Shown: positions 1 to 7,942, counted from the first letter of the stretch. The stretch is 12,159 nt of DNA from Kiritimatiellia bacterium (GCA_028707675.1 JAQWAM010000013.1:1-12159), one strand, 5' to 3'. The notes: generated by a model from the sequence alone, not told the origin. Numbers and translations are program-made.

Positions 1-918
1 CGCGCTGATGACGCTTTCGGTGTTTTCGAGATGGGCTCCAACCATCCCGGCGAGATCGCCGCACTGGCTGAGAAGGCGCGGCCGGATGGCGCGATCATCA
101 CGAACGTGGGCTGCGCGCACATCGGTAATTTCGGTTCGATCGACGCTATCGCGCGCGAGAAGGGCGCTTTGTTCGCGGCTTTGCCGCCTGATGGATTTGC
201 CGTGGTCAGCCGCGAGTGCGAGCGTTTCGAAACGGTCGCGGGCCAGAGTCGGGCCAGGCTGGTGACGGTCTCTTTAGCGCGGGACGACGCGGATTTCTTT
301 GGAGAGCTAATAGATCCAGTCGAGGGCGTTTTGCGCGCGGTTGAAACAGCCACAGGCTCGACAACGCGCTTGCGCAGCGGCTTGCCGGGGGAGCACAACG
401 CCGAAAATCTGCTGCTGGCTTTTGCGGCGGCGCGCACAGCCGGCATAAATCCGGCGGCGGCCGCGCAGGCGCTGGAGAAGCTGATCATGCCCGCTATGCG
501 TTGGGGCGTGTGCAGGCATGGCGGGGTGACGGTAGTGAATGACGCCTACAACGCCAATCCGCAAAGCATGAAGGCGGTTATCCGCACATTGATGCGGCAG
601 CCGGGTGCGGGGCGTAAGATTCTGGTTTTGGGCGACATGCTGGAACTGGGCGGGCAAACGGAAGCTTTGCACCGCGAGATAGGTAATTTTGCGGCTGGGC
701 ACGCGCCGGATCTGTTGGTGGCGGTCGGTGATGCGGCAGGTCGTTTTCTCGCGGATGCCGCGGTTAAATCAGGGCTGTGCAGCGCCAAGGTGGTTTGTTA
801 TGCAGATGCTTTGCAGGCGAAGGCTGTGCGTGAGGTTTTAGGTGCGGGGGACACGGTGCTGCTTAAGGCTTCTCGCGGCGTGGGATTGGAGCGGATTCTC
901 GATGAGTGGCAGGTTTGA
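1..918 (+). CDS. murF: UDP-N-acetylmuramoyl-tripeptide--D-alanyl-D-alanine ligase MurF, 3' part
   Basis: MurF is the cytoplasmic ATP-dependent ligase that adds D-Ala-D-Ala to UDP-MurNAc-tripeptide, the last cytoplasmic step of stem-peptide synthesis. The reading frame is open from base 1 and lacks a start, so the gene enters from the left edge; 305 residues are visible and roughly 150 N-terminal residues, including the ATP P-loop, are outside. Visible family marks are EMGSNHPGEI at the left edge (residues 10-19 of the fragment), AREKGALF (residues 51-58, the place of the conserved carbamylated lysine of Mur ligases), GEHNAENLLLAFAAA in the central-to-C-terminal region, NDAYNANPQSM, the LGDMLELG motif of the C-terminal Rossmann-like domain, and VLLKASRG near the end. 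The ATG at 31 is the internal Met of EMG, not a start. The stop overlaps the start of murD, which implies cotranscription and probably translational coupling. Confidence 0.96.
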   Translation, partial: RADDAFGVFEMGSNHPGEIAALAEKARPDGAIITNVGCAHIGNFGSIDAIAREKGALFAALPPDGFAVVSRECERFETVAGQSRARLVTVSLARDDADFFGELIDPVEGVLRAVETATGSTTRLRSGLPGEHNAENLLLAFAAARTAGINPAAAAQALEKLIMPAMRWGVCRHGGVTVVNDAYNANPQSMKAVIRTLMRQPGAGRKILVLGDMLELGGQTEALHREIGNFAAGHAPDLLVAVGDAAGRFLADAAVKSGLCSAKVVCYADALQAKAVREVLGAGDTVLLKASRGVGLERILDEWQV

Positions 919-2248
919 CAATTGCGGGGCGCTGGTGTTGGGGGCGGGCGTCAGCGGCGAGGCGGCGGCGGCGCTGCTGCTGTCGCGCGGCGGCAGTGTG
1001 CTGCTGATGGACGAGCGCGAAGAGTGCGCCGATAGCGCGTGCGCGGAAAGAACGCGCCGGGCCGGCGGAAACGTGCTGTGCGGCAAAACAGACCTTCCGG
1101 GGGAAAAATTCGGCGCATGTGTGGTTAGCCCGGCGTTTCCGGCGCGGCATCCCTGGATCGAGACCTGTTTAAGCCGCGGTGTGCCGGTGGTCTCAGAACT
1201 TGAATTGGGCGCCGCTTACTGGCGGGGCAAAATATTGGCCGTTACCGGCAGCAAAGGCAAAAGTTCGCTGGTGAAGCTTTGCTCGGACATTTTCAACGGC
1301 GCCGGGAAGAGCGCGTCCCCCGCAGGCAACTATGGTGTTCCGCTGTGCCGCCTGGCGCTTGAGTGTCCGGGTCTGGAATGGGCGGTCGTGGAGGTAAGCT
1401 CGTTCCAGATGGAATACACGGCGAGGTTCCGTCCCGATATAGCCGTGCTGCTGAACATCCAGCCCGATCATCTTGACCGTCATGCGGATATGGCTGAGTA
1501 CCGGGCTCTGAAGCTAAAGATGTTCGCCAGCATGCTTCCAGGCGCGCTGGCCTTGCTGCCGGACGGGCTTGACGCTGAAGGCAGGCTGCCGGAGGGAGTG
1601 GAGTCACGGCGGTTCGGAGACGCGCTTTGCTGCGACTGGAGTTATAATGGCGGGGTGGTCGAGGGGCGGGACGCCGGCAGGCATGTGCGTGTCAGTCTTG
1701 AGCAGTCGTGGTTCAACAACGAGGTTTTGGGTCTGGCCGCGGCCGCGGGGGTGGCCGCGATGAGTCGCGCCGGGGTATCGGCGGATCTGATCAAGCAGGG
1801 GCTTGAAATGTTCGAGCCCCTGCCACACAGGCTGCAGGCGCTGGGCATCGACCGGCGTGGGGTCAGTTATGTTGACGACTCCAAGGCCACCAGCCTGGCG
1901 GCGTTGGCCGCAGCCTTGCGGATGACGCAAAAACCTGTCAGGCTGATCGCAGGCGGGCTGCTCAAAGAAAAAGAACCGGATAAAGTAAAAGAGTTGCTGA
2001 CACAAACCACAAAAAAAGTATATCTTATAGGCAAATGTGCAGAAGAGTTGTTTCTCGCCTGGAAGTCGGGCGTGCCGTGCGTTGTTTGCGGTACGCTTGA
2101 CAGGGCGGTATCTTTGGCGGTGCGAGAGTCGGACGCGGGGGACACCGTGCTGCTTTCGCCCGGGACTGCAAGTTTCGATCAGTTTAAAGGTTATCGGGAA
2201 AGAGGAGAACGTTTTACGGAGTTGGTTCGCGCGGTTGCGGACCATTGA
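902..2248 (+). CDS. murD: UDP-N-acetylmuramoylalanine--D-glutamate ligase MurD
   Basis: MurD is the cytoplasmic ATP-dependent ligase that adds D-glutamate to UDP-MurNAc-L-Ala. The product is 448 residues, normal for the family. An N-terminal Rossmann-like UDP-binding segment (LVLGAGVSGEA, residues 11-21) is followed by the P-loop TGSKGKSS (115-122), EVSSFQME (164-171), LNIQPDHLDRH (185-195), YRALKLKMF (200-208, where Lys204 matches the carbamylated lysine), LPHRLQAL (307-314), VDDSKATS (324-331) and LLSPGTASFDQF (417-428). The start at 902 was chosen because it puts the dinucleotide fold about ten residues from the N-terminus; the frame is open back to 842, but that extension lies inside the conserved end of murF. 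The 17-nt overlap with murF indicates coupled translation. The P-loop has Lys where many MurD proteins have Asn, which is not alarming. mraY, which commonly separates murF and murD, is absent. Confidence 0.96.
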   Translation: MSGRFDNCGALVLGAGVSGEAAAALLLSRGGSVLLMDEREECADSACAERTRRAGGNVLCGKTDLPGEKFGACVVSPAFPARHPWIETCLSRGVPVVSELELGAAYWRGKILAVTGSKGKSSLVKLCSDIFNGAGKSASPAGNYGVPLCRLALECPGLEWAVVEVSSFQMEYTARFRPDIAVLLNIQPDHLDRHADMAEYRALKLKMFASMLPGALALLPDGLDAEGRLPEGVESRRFGDALCCDWSYNGGVVEGRDAGRHVRVSLEQSWFNNEVLGLAAAAGVAAMSRAGVSADLIKQGLEMFEPLPHRLQALGIDRRGVSYVDDSKATSLAALAAALRMTQKPVRLIAGGLLKEKEPDKVKELLTQTTKKVYLIGKCAEELFLAWKSGVPCVVCGTLDRAVSLAVRESDAGDTVLLSPGTASFDQFKGYRERGERFTELVRAVADH

Positions 2249-2274
2249 ACGCTTTTTTCCGGTATCAGAAGGGC

Positions 2275-2280
2275 AAGGAG
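2275..2280 (+). promoter_or_regulatory. Shine-Dalgarno AAGGAG of the LysM lipoprotein gene
   Basis: A perfect AAGGAG lies upstream of two adjacent in-frame ATG codons at 2283 and 2286. The gap is only 2 nt to the first ATG and 5 nt to the second, so the second is the better start. The frame is open much further upstream, but that extension runs through the end of murD. Confidence 0.75.
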
Positions 2281-2285
2281 AGATG

Positions 2286-3254
2286 ATGAATCGTAAAAGT
2301 ATACGTGTTGTGGCGGTGGCCAACCTGGCGCTCGGGTGTCTTCTGCTGCAAGGCTGCGGAATGTTCGGCAAGAAAACCGAGGGTGATGTCACCGCAATTC
2401 CCGAGCTGGAGCCGGTCGAGGTCACGCCGGCAGAACAGATTGAGCCTGTGACTACGGTTGATGTTGTGCCGGAGCCTGTGCCGCTGCCCGCGGTTCAGAG
2501 CACGACTCCGTACACGATTCAGAAGGGCGACACCATTTCGGCGATAGCCTTTAAATATAAACTCCGTTGGCAGGATGTGCTGGCGGTCAACCCCGGCATC
2601 ACGCCGACGCGCATGCGGATCGGTCAGGTAATACAACTGCCGGGAGTCATTGATCTTTCCCGTCCGCGCTCCATGCCCGTGACCACGCCTAAGGTGACTG
2701 CGCCTAAAGTGTCAGCTCCTGCCGCCGCAGCGGTCGCTTCCGATGCTGTCACATATGTGGTGAAGGCCGGCGACTCGCTCTCAGTAATCGCGTACAGGCA
2801 TGGCATCAAGACAGCGGCGCTGCGCGCCGCCAACGGGATCAAGGGCGACAAAATTATTGTAGGGCAGAAGCTTAAAGTGCCTGGCGCGCGCAAGACGCCC
2901 GCACCCGCGGCCGCAGCCAAGAAAGCCAGCGCGCCCAAAACCGAGGCGCCCAAAGCGGCGGCAGAGGCCAAGCCCGTGAAGTCGGCAGCGCCTGCGGCGG
3001 CTGTCGCGCCGCCACCCGCGCCACCCAAGGCAGCGGTAGAATCCGAGCCGGTGAAGGTTGAAACCGCTGCGCCGCCGGCGCCTGCCGCGGCAGAAGTGAA
3101 TGTGCAGACCTACACGGTTAAAGAGGGTGAAGACCTCTATGCCGTGGCCATCCGCTGGGGTGTGAGTCCGACCGACCTCAAGACCTTGAACAATTTGAGC
3201 TCCACTGAGCTAAAGGCGGGCACGGTCTTGAAGATTCCCGGCGCGGCCCAGTAG
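2286..3254 (+). CDS. Lipoprotein with three LysM peptidoglycan-binding domains
   Basis: This is a predicted cell-envelope lipoprotein of 322 residues that should bind peptidoglycan glycan strands. The N-terminus has basic residues (Arg3, Lys4, Arg7), a hydrophobic stretch and the lipobox LQGC, giving Cys24 as the likely lipidated residue. An acidic, Pro- and Val-rich spacer follows (about residues 33-73). Three LysM domains then appear at about 75-119 (YTIQKGDTISAIA), 155-199 (YVVKAGDSLSVIA) and 274-319 (YTVKEGEDLYAVA), each ending in the typical L-x-(I/V/L)-PG. Between the second and third lies a linker of about 70 residues rich in Ala, Pro and Lys. There is no peptidase or amidase domain, so it looks like a binding or scaffold protein. 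It sits 37 nt after murD and 19 nt before ftsW, which points to a role in septal wall synthesis or division. No specific family name was recognised; assignment to LysM is firm, the division role is inference. Confidence 0.9.
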   Translation: MNRKSIRVVAVANLALGCLLLQGCGMFGKKTEGDVTAIPELEPVEVTPAEQIEPVTTVDVVPEPVPLPAVQSTTPYTIQKGDTISAIAFKYKLRWQDVLAVNPGITPTRMRIGQVIQLPGVIDLSRPRSMPVTTPKVTAPKVSAPAAAAVASDAVTYVVKAGDSLSVIAYRHGIKTAALRAANGIKGDKIIVGQKLKVPGARKTPAPAAAAKKASAPKTEAPKAAAEAKPVKSAAPAAAVAPPPAPPKAAVESEPVKVETAAPPAPAAAEVNVQTYTVKEGEDLYAVAIRWGVSPTDLKTLNNLSSTELKAGTVLKIPGAAQ

Positions 3255-3273
3255 AAGGCACGGCGGTAAAGTC

Positions 3274-4431
3274 ATGCGGAAAACTTTGACGGCACTGGCT
3301 ACCACAGTGGTTTTTCTACTGGGAGTGGGAGTCATTGTCTTGGCTTCGGCCAGTGCTGTCCGCGCTCAGGGCCTTTATGGTGACCCGCACTTCTTTGTCA
3401 AGCGGCAGTTGATTTGGCTGGGTCTTGCGGTTGGCTTGGTGTTCGCGGTCAGCCGTTTCGATTATCACTGGTGGCGCGAGATACCGGAGTTCACGGTCGG
3501 GTTTTACGTGCTGGTGTTGATTGCCTTGGCTCTGGTTTTCGTGCCCGGGATCGGCGTCAAAGTCAACGGCAGTTACCGTTGGCTGAAGTTCGGGCCCATA
3601 CGTGTGCAGCCCAGCGAGTTCGCTAAATTACTTGCGGTCATAGCCATGGGGGGCTGGTTCGACCGCATCGGTTGGCGCGCGAAGCAGTTTTGGAAAGGCG
3701 CTGTGTGGCCTGGAATCGGGTTGGCCGCAGTGGCCGCTCTGATAATCATCGAGTCTGATTTCGGCGCCACGCTAGTGGTGATGTTCGTCGGTGGAACGCT
3801 GATGTTCGTGTCGGGGACACGCTTGTGGTATCTTCTGGCCTTTGGCGTTGCCGCGCTGGGTCCGGCGGCGGCTATGATCGCGGCCAATCCTAACCGGATG
3901 GAGCGCCTGCTGGCGTGGTGGGCGAAGCGCAGCGGAGGCACCACCACGTCACCGGCGGCTTATCATGTGGAACAGGCGCTGGTGGCCTTCAAGAACGGCG
4001 GTCCTTGGGGTGTGGGGTTCAACCAGAGCATCCAAAAATACAATTATCTGCCCGAGGCGCACACGGATTTCATTTTTGCCATCGGCGGCGAGGAGTTCGG
4101 TTTTAGCTTCTCAATCATAATCTTGCTGGCGTTCATGGTAATACTGGTGTGCGGCATGCTGATCAGCATGCGCGCGCCTGACCGGCTCGGACGCCTGCTG
4201 GCTTTCGGCATGACCCTGTTGCTGGTTTTTCAGGCGGTGTTCAATATCGGCGTTGTCACTGACTGTCTGCCGACAAAAGGGTTGGCCTTGCCCTTCATAA
4301 GTTACGGCGGCACCAATCTGGTTGCGGCGCTTTTTGCGGTGGGCACGCTTTTCAATGTCGGCAGGCACATCGATGTTTTTGACGAACGCATGCACACGCA
4401 GGTGGTAAAAAACGCCGCGATTAAAGTTTGA
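3274..4431 (+). CDS. ftsW: SEDS-family peptidoglycan glycosyltransferase FtsW
   Basis: FtsW is the inner-membrane SEDS polymerase that, with its partner class B penicillin-binding protein, makes septal peptidoglycan from lipid II. The product is 385 residues with about ten hydrophobic segments. Family marks are NGSYRWLKFGPIRVQPSEFAKL (split here as NGSYRWLKFG at 98-107 and QPSEFAKL at 112-119), ESDFGATLVV (160-169), LPEAHTDFIFA (259-269) containing Asp265 at the position of the essential SEDS aspartate, and LPTKGLALPFISYGG (332-346). FtsW and RodA are paralogues; FtsW is preferred because the gene follows murD in a dcw-type cluster and no mreC, mrdA or other elongation gene is adjacent. The start at 3274 has only a weak ribosome site (AAGG near 3255-3258). 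The expected downstream murG and murC are missing; a sugar mutase follows instead. Confidence 0.92.
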   Translation: MRKTLTALATTVVFLLGVGVIVLASASAVRAQGLYGDPHFFVKRQLIWLGLAVGLVFAVSRFDYHWWREIPEFTVGFYVLVLIALALVFVPGIGVKVNGSYRWLKFGPIRVQPSEFAKLLAVIAMGGWFDRIGWRAKQFWKGAVWPGIGLAAVAALIIIESDFGATLVVMFVGGTLMFVSGTRLWYLLAFGVAALGPAAAMIAANPNRMERLLAWWAKRSGGTTTSPAAYHVEQALVAFKNGGPWGVGFNQSIQKYNYLPEAHTDFIFAIGGEEFGFSFSIIILLAFMVILVCGMLISMRAPDRLGRLLAFGMTLLLVFQAVFNIGVVTDCLPTKGLALPFISYGGTNLVAALFAVGTLFNVGRHIDVFDERMHTQVVKNAAIKV

Positions 4432-4517
4432 GGCCGTGCTGTCTACGCTCTTTAGAGGATATGGTTGTAATTATGCTGCCATATGGCTGAGCGCGGCAAA
4501 GCAGAGAAAGGACCATT

Positions 4518-5840
4518 ATGGCTGGTATTTTTAAGGCATACGACATTCGGGGGATTTACGGTAAGGAGCTCGACGGAGAGACAGCCTATAAGATAGGCCG
4601 GGCTTTCGTGACCTTCACCGGCGCGCGCAAGGTTGTGGTGGCGCGTGATATCCGTCCGCACTCGGAACCGCTCTTCCAGGAGCTGGCGCGCGGAATTACC
4701 GAGCAGGGCGCGGATGTCATAGACATAGGTTATGGTTCCACTCCGATGTCGTACTTCGCCAACGGCATGCTGGATGCCGACGCTGGCGTGATGATAACAG
4801 CATCGCACAATCCCGCCGAGTGGAACGGCTTCAAGCTGTGTCGCGCGCAGGCCGTGCCGATCAGCGGCGCCACCGGCATTCTGGACATAGAGCAGATCGT
4901 GCAGGGCGGGAACTTCGCTCCGCGGCCTGAAAAGCCCGGCAAGGTCTCTTCTTATGACATTGCGCCGGAGTATGCCCGGCACGTGGCGGATTTCGCGCAT
5001 CTGAAACGTCCGGTCAAGGTCGCTATCGACTTTGCCAACGGCATGGGCATCTGGGAGGCTAAAGCTTTGCGCGGGCTGATCGAGTGGGAAGGTCTGTTCG
5101 AAGAACCGGACGGCAGCTTTCCTAACCATGAGGCCAATCCTTTGCATCACGCTACCCTGCGCGATCTGCAGTCTAAGGTGCGCGGCGGAAGTTATGATTT
5201 TGGTGTCGCGTTTGACGGGGACGCGGACCGCGCCGGCTTTCTAGACGAGCGCGGTGAAATAATACCGATGGATCTGTTGACCGCGCTGGTGGCGCAGGAT
5301 GTGCTGGCTACCCGCAAAGGCGTGGTGTTTTATGACCTGCGCAGCAGCCGTGTTGTCAAAGAGGTGATAGAGGCTGCCGGCGGTCAGGCGATGATGAGCC
5401 GTGTGGGGCACGCCTTTATCAAGCAGCAGATGCGCGATCACGGCGCGCTTTTCGCGGGCGAGCTGAGCGGGCACTATTATTTCAGGGACAATTTCACGGC
5501 TGAGAGCTCGGCCATGGCGATCATTGCGTTGGCGAATATAGTCAGCGCCGCTGAAAAGCCGCTGTCTGAACTTGTCGCCCCGTTGCGTAAGTATTTCGCC
5601 AGCGGAGAGATCAACACGCGTGTGAGCCGCGACCCCAAGGTGATATTGGCGGAGATCAAAGAGGCGTATGCCGACGGCAGGCTGTCGGAACTGGACGGCG
5701 TCAGCGTCGACTACGACGATTGGTGGTTTAACGTGCGCTGTTCGAATACTGAGCCTTTGGTGCGGTTGAATCTGGAGGCCGGAACGCTTGAAAAGATGGA
5801 AGAGCAGCGCGACAAGATTCTGGCTATAATCAGAAAATAA
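4518..5840 (+). CDS. manB: Phosphomannomutase/phosphoglucomutase (ManB/CpsG type)
   Basis: This is a cytoplasmic alpha-D-phosphohexomutase that interconverts hexose 6-phosphate and hexose 1-phosphate, feeding GDP-mannose or other nucleotide-sugar synthesis. At 440 residues it has the four-domain length of the family. Visible signatures are FKAYDIRG (5-12), the active-site loop TASHNPAEWNGFK (94-106) with phosphoserine Ser96, the metal loop DGDADR (233-238), the sugar-recognition loop GELSGHYYF (314-322) and the phosphate-binding RCSNTEP (407-413). The run NGFK..PISGATGI resembles E. coli CpsG/ManB more than GlmM, so mannose or glucose phosphate is likelier than glucosamine phosphate; which hexose it prefers cannot be read from sequence. 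AAAGGA at 4507-4512 gives a good ribosome site 5 nt from ATG. The gene lies 86 nt after ftsW and 28 nt before the galactokinase-like gene, so it starts or continues a sugar-metabolism operon. Confidence 0.9.
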   Translation: MAGIFKAYDIRGIYGKELDGETAYKIGRAFVTFTGARKVVVARDIRPHSEPLFQELARGITEQGADVIDIGYGSTPMSYFANGMLDADAGVMITASHNPAEWNGFKLCRAQAVPISGATGILDIEQIVQGGNFAPRPEKPGKVSSYDIAPEYARHVADFAHLKRPVKVAIDFANGMGIWEAKALRGLIEWEGLFEEPDGSFPNHEANPLHHATLRDLQSKVRGGSYDFGVAFDGDADRAGFLDERGEIIPMDLLTALVAQDVLATRKGVVFYDLRSSRVVKEVIEAAGGQAMMSRVGHAFIKQQMRDHGALFAGELSGHYYFRDNFTAESSAMAIIALANIVSAAEKPLSELVAPLRKYFASGEINTRVSRDPKVILAEIKEAYADGRLSELDGVSVDYDDWWFNVRCSNTEPLVRLNLEAGTLEKMEEQRDKILAIIRK

Positions 5841-5868
5841 TGCGCTTGCGGCAAAGCGGGAAAAGTAT

Positions 5869-7035
5869 ATGGTTAACGAAGCTGTTTACAAAGAGTTAAT
5901 TGCCAAATATCGCGGCGTTTTCGGACGTGAACCTGAGGTTGTGGCATACGCCCCCGGCCGCATCGAGGTGCTGGGCAACCACACCGATTACAATGATGGG
6001 TTCGTGCTTTCGGCGGCTATCAACTGTGGAACTTTTTTTGCGGCCGCGCGTAATGACGGCAACTCCTGCCGTCTGTTCGCGGGCGACCTGATGAAAGAAG
6101 CGGTTTTCGACACTGAAGGGATATGCCGATCCACTAGCGACACATGGCAGAATTACGTGAAAGGTACGCTGGCCGGACTGGCGGATGCCGGTGCGGTCAA
6201 ATGCGGATTCGACGGCATGTTTCTCGGCAATATCCCGTTGGGCAGCGGTTTGTCCAGCTCGGCGGCGCTCGAGATGAGCGCTGGTATGGCACTGGCCCGG
6301 CTTTACGGCATTGAAGTGGACTTGTTGACCTTGGCGCGTATCGGGCAGACGGCGGAGCACACTTACGCGGGCTGCAAATGCGGGCTGTTGGACCAGATTT
6401 CCAGTCTGGCGGGACGGGAAGGATGTCTGGTCAAGACCGATTTTCGTTCTTTGGAATATGAACTTGTGACACTGGGCAATGACGCCTGCTTCCTGATGTG
6501 CAACACCCACGCCAAACACGCCTTGACGGACGGAGCGTACAACAAACTGCGGGCCGCCTGCGAACATGCCGCCGAGCATTTTGCCGGTGTTTTGCGGCAT
6601 CCGGTCAAAGCCTTGCGCGATGTCAGCATGTCCGAATGGGTTTTGTACAGAGGCGGGCTGGACGCGCTGGAAGCTGACCGTGCCGCACATCCGATCGGGG
6701 AAAATGAGCGTGTGCTGCGGGGCGCCGGAATGCTGGTCAGCGGCGATCTGGAAGGTTTCGGCTCTCTCATGTTCGACTCCCACGAAAGTTCGCGGCGACT
6801 GTTCGGGAATTCTTGCGAGGAACTGGACGTTGTGGTTGATGCCGCCAAAAAGATACCGGGCGTGATGGGCGCGCGCCTTTCGGGCGGCGGGTTCGGCGGA
6901 TCGGTGGTGGTATTGGCCCATCCGCGTGATGCGGAGATCGCCTCTGCGGCCTTGGCGGGCGCATATGCGGCGCGCTTCGGCAAAGCCTGCGGTGTCAGCG
7001 TCATCACGCCTGCTGCGGGCGCGTATGTATTATAA
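5869..7035 (+). CDS. galK: Galactokinase-family GHMP sugar kinase with altered substrate motif
   Basis: Galactokinase phosphorylates alpha-D-galactose at C1 with ATP in the cytoplasm, the entry step of the Leloir pathway. The 388-residue product has the normal length and all three GHMP motifs: APGRIEVLGNHTDYNDG (28-44), the ATP-binding GNIPLGSGLSSSAALE (120-135) and GARLSGGGFGG (334-344). Arg31 and Asp175 (in CGLLDQISSLAG) match the catalytic pair Arg37/Asp186 of human GALK1, and Tyr224 lies where a galactose-contacting Tyr is expected. The oddity is GNHTDYN: the usual GEHTDY glutamate, known to contact the sugar 6-hydroxyl, is Asn37 here, and the usual V-N-L-I-G is I-E-V-L-G. The substrate may therefore be galactose or a related sugar. 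No galT, galE or galM is in view. The gene is 28 nt after the phosphohexomutase and 16 nt before a transporter on the same strand. Confidence 0.85.
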   Translation: MVNEAVYKELIAKYRGVFGREPEVVAYAPGRIEVLGNHTDYNDGFVLSAAINCGTFFAAARNDGNSCRLFAGDLMKEAVFDTEGICRSTSDTWQNYVKGTLAGLADAGAVKCGFDGMFLGNIPLGSGLSSSAALEMSAGMALARLYGIEVDLLTLARIGQTAEHTYAGCKCGLLDQISSLAGREGCLVKTDFRSLEYELVTLGNDACFLMCNTHAKHALTDGAYNKLRAACEHAAEHFAGVLRHPVKALRDVSMSEWVLYRGGLDALEADRAAHPIGENERVLRGAGMLVSGDLEGFGSLMFDSHESSRRLFGNSCEELDVVVDAAKKIPGVMGARLSGGGFGGSVVVLAHPRDAEIASAALAGAYAARFGKACGVSVITPAAGAYVL

Positions 7036-7051
7036 TGGGCGGTAGTGCCGA

Positions 7052-7942
7052 GTGTGGTATTTGGTCATAGCGTCACTGATCTGGGGCTTGTCTTTCGGGC
7101 TGATCAAAAACCTGCTGGCGGGCTTGCCTCCGGCGTGGCTCGGTATGGTCAGAATGGCAGTCGCCGCGGCTGTGTTTCTGCCGTTCTTGCGGAGGGTGCG
7201 GTTCAGGTCGGGCTTGGCGCTTTTTCTGATCGGGATGCTGCAGTTCGGGGTGATGTATTTGGCCTACATGCGCAGCTTCGTTTATCTGAAAGCGCACGAA
7301 GTGGCACTCTACACGGTTGTGACACCGCTTTACGTTTCGGCCTTAAATGATCTTTGGCGGCGCCGCTTCAACGGGGTCAACCAATTGTGCGCTCTGCTCG
7401 CGGTCGCGGCGGCGGCGCTGATTCTGCGAGGCGGTTTGCAACGCGCGCCGCTGGTTGGTTTTCTATTGGTACAGATGTCGAATCTATGTTTCGCGGCCGG
7501 GCAGTTAGCGTACCGTGAATGCCTTGCCTTTTGGCCGGGGAACAAACCGGTCGACAGGACACTTTTTGCCTGGCTGTATTGCGGCGGTTTCGCGGGTTTG
7601 GCGCCGTTCGCTTTCAGCGAGTGTTTGCGATATGACTTCACAATGACGCCTTTGCAGATCGCGGTGGTATTGTATTTGGGCGCGGTCGCGTCCGGTGCCG
7701 GCTTCTTTCTGTGGAACGCAGGCGCGCGCCGCGTGTCGGCAGGGGTATTGGCGGTGATGAACAACATGAAAATACCGGCAGGCGTTTTGGTGTCGCTCTC
7801 GCTTTTCGGTGAGTCGGTTGATGCCTTGCCCTTGCTGGCCGGCATAGTGTTGTTCAGCGCGGCGCTGGTGCCGGTCTGCCGCGGCAATCTATCGCAGGGA
7901 CAAGCCGGCCGCCCGGGGCTCCGGGCAAAAACAGGTTGGTAA
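7052..7942 (+). CDS. EamA/DMT-superfamily transporter
   Basis: This is a predicted ten-helix inner-membrane permease of the drug/metabolite transporter superfamily. The 296-residue product is hydrophobic throughout and shows two EamA-like halves, about residues 1-126 and 134-278. The first helix carries the common SLIWGLSFGLIK pattern, and LKAHEVALYTVVTPLYVSAL is the usual helix 3-4 region. The second half ends with MNNMKIPAGVLVSLSLFGES, the typical last repeat segment, then a short basic cytoplasmic tail. A GTG start at 7052 was chosen because an in-frame stop lies at 7043-7045, no ATG precedes the first helix, and the next in-frame alternative (TTG at 7061) would cut into it. The ribosome site is weak. 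It begins 16 nt after the galactokinase-like gene, so the two are probably cotranscribed, but the family transports very different small molecules and the substrate cannot be named. Confidence 0.85.
   Translation: MWYLVIASLIWGLSFGLIKNLLAGLPPAWLGMVRMAVAAAVFLPFLRRVRFRSGLALFLIGMLQFGVMYLAYMRSFVYLKAHEVALYTVVTPLYVSALNDLWRRRFNGVNQLCALLAVAAAALILRGGLQRAPLVGFLLVQMSNLCFAAGQLAYRECLAFWPGNKPVDRTLFAWLYCGGFAGLAPFAFSECLRYDFTMTPLQIAVVLYLGAVASGAGFFLWNAGARRVSAGVLAVMNNMKIPAGVLVSLSLFGESVDALPLLAGIVLFSAALVPVCRGNLSQGQAGRPGLRAKTGW

Noticed and set aside
2011..2017. A7 run in murD as a programmed slippage site
   Set aside because: The murD frame is continuous and full length with all motifs in one frame, so no frameshift is needed; local A-richness only reflects a Lys/Thr-rich stretch.
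2037..2285. N-terminal extension of the LysM lipoprotein
   Set aside because: It overlaps the conserved end of murD and would bury the lipoprotein signal inside the protein.
1604..2425. Minus-strand open frame across murD and the LysM gene
   Set aside because: It spans two well-supported + strand genes and the gap between them, and the translation shows no recognisable domain.
3274..4431. Calling the SEDS protein RodA
   Set aside because: The motifs are shared by both paralogues, but position directly after murD and the LysM gene favours FtsW; no elongation genes are adjacent.
4432..4517. Promoter or small gene between ftsW and the phosphohexomutase
   Set aside because: Only an 8-nt CCATATGG palindrome and a very short open frame were seen; no convincing -35/-10 pair with proper spacing.
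4518..5840. Calling the phosphohexomutase GlmM because it follows cell-wall genes
   Set aside because: The TASHNPAEWNGFK and PISGATGI segments resemble ManB/CpsG-type enzymes more than GlmM.
5896..6921. Long minus-strand open frame opposite the galactokinase-like gene
   Set aside because: It is a shadow of a high-GC gene; its composition is low in hydrophobic segments and shows no family motif, while the + strand frame has all GHMP motifs.
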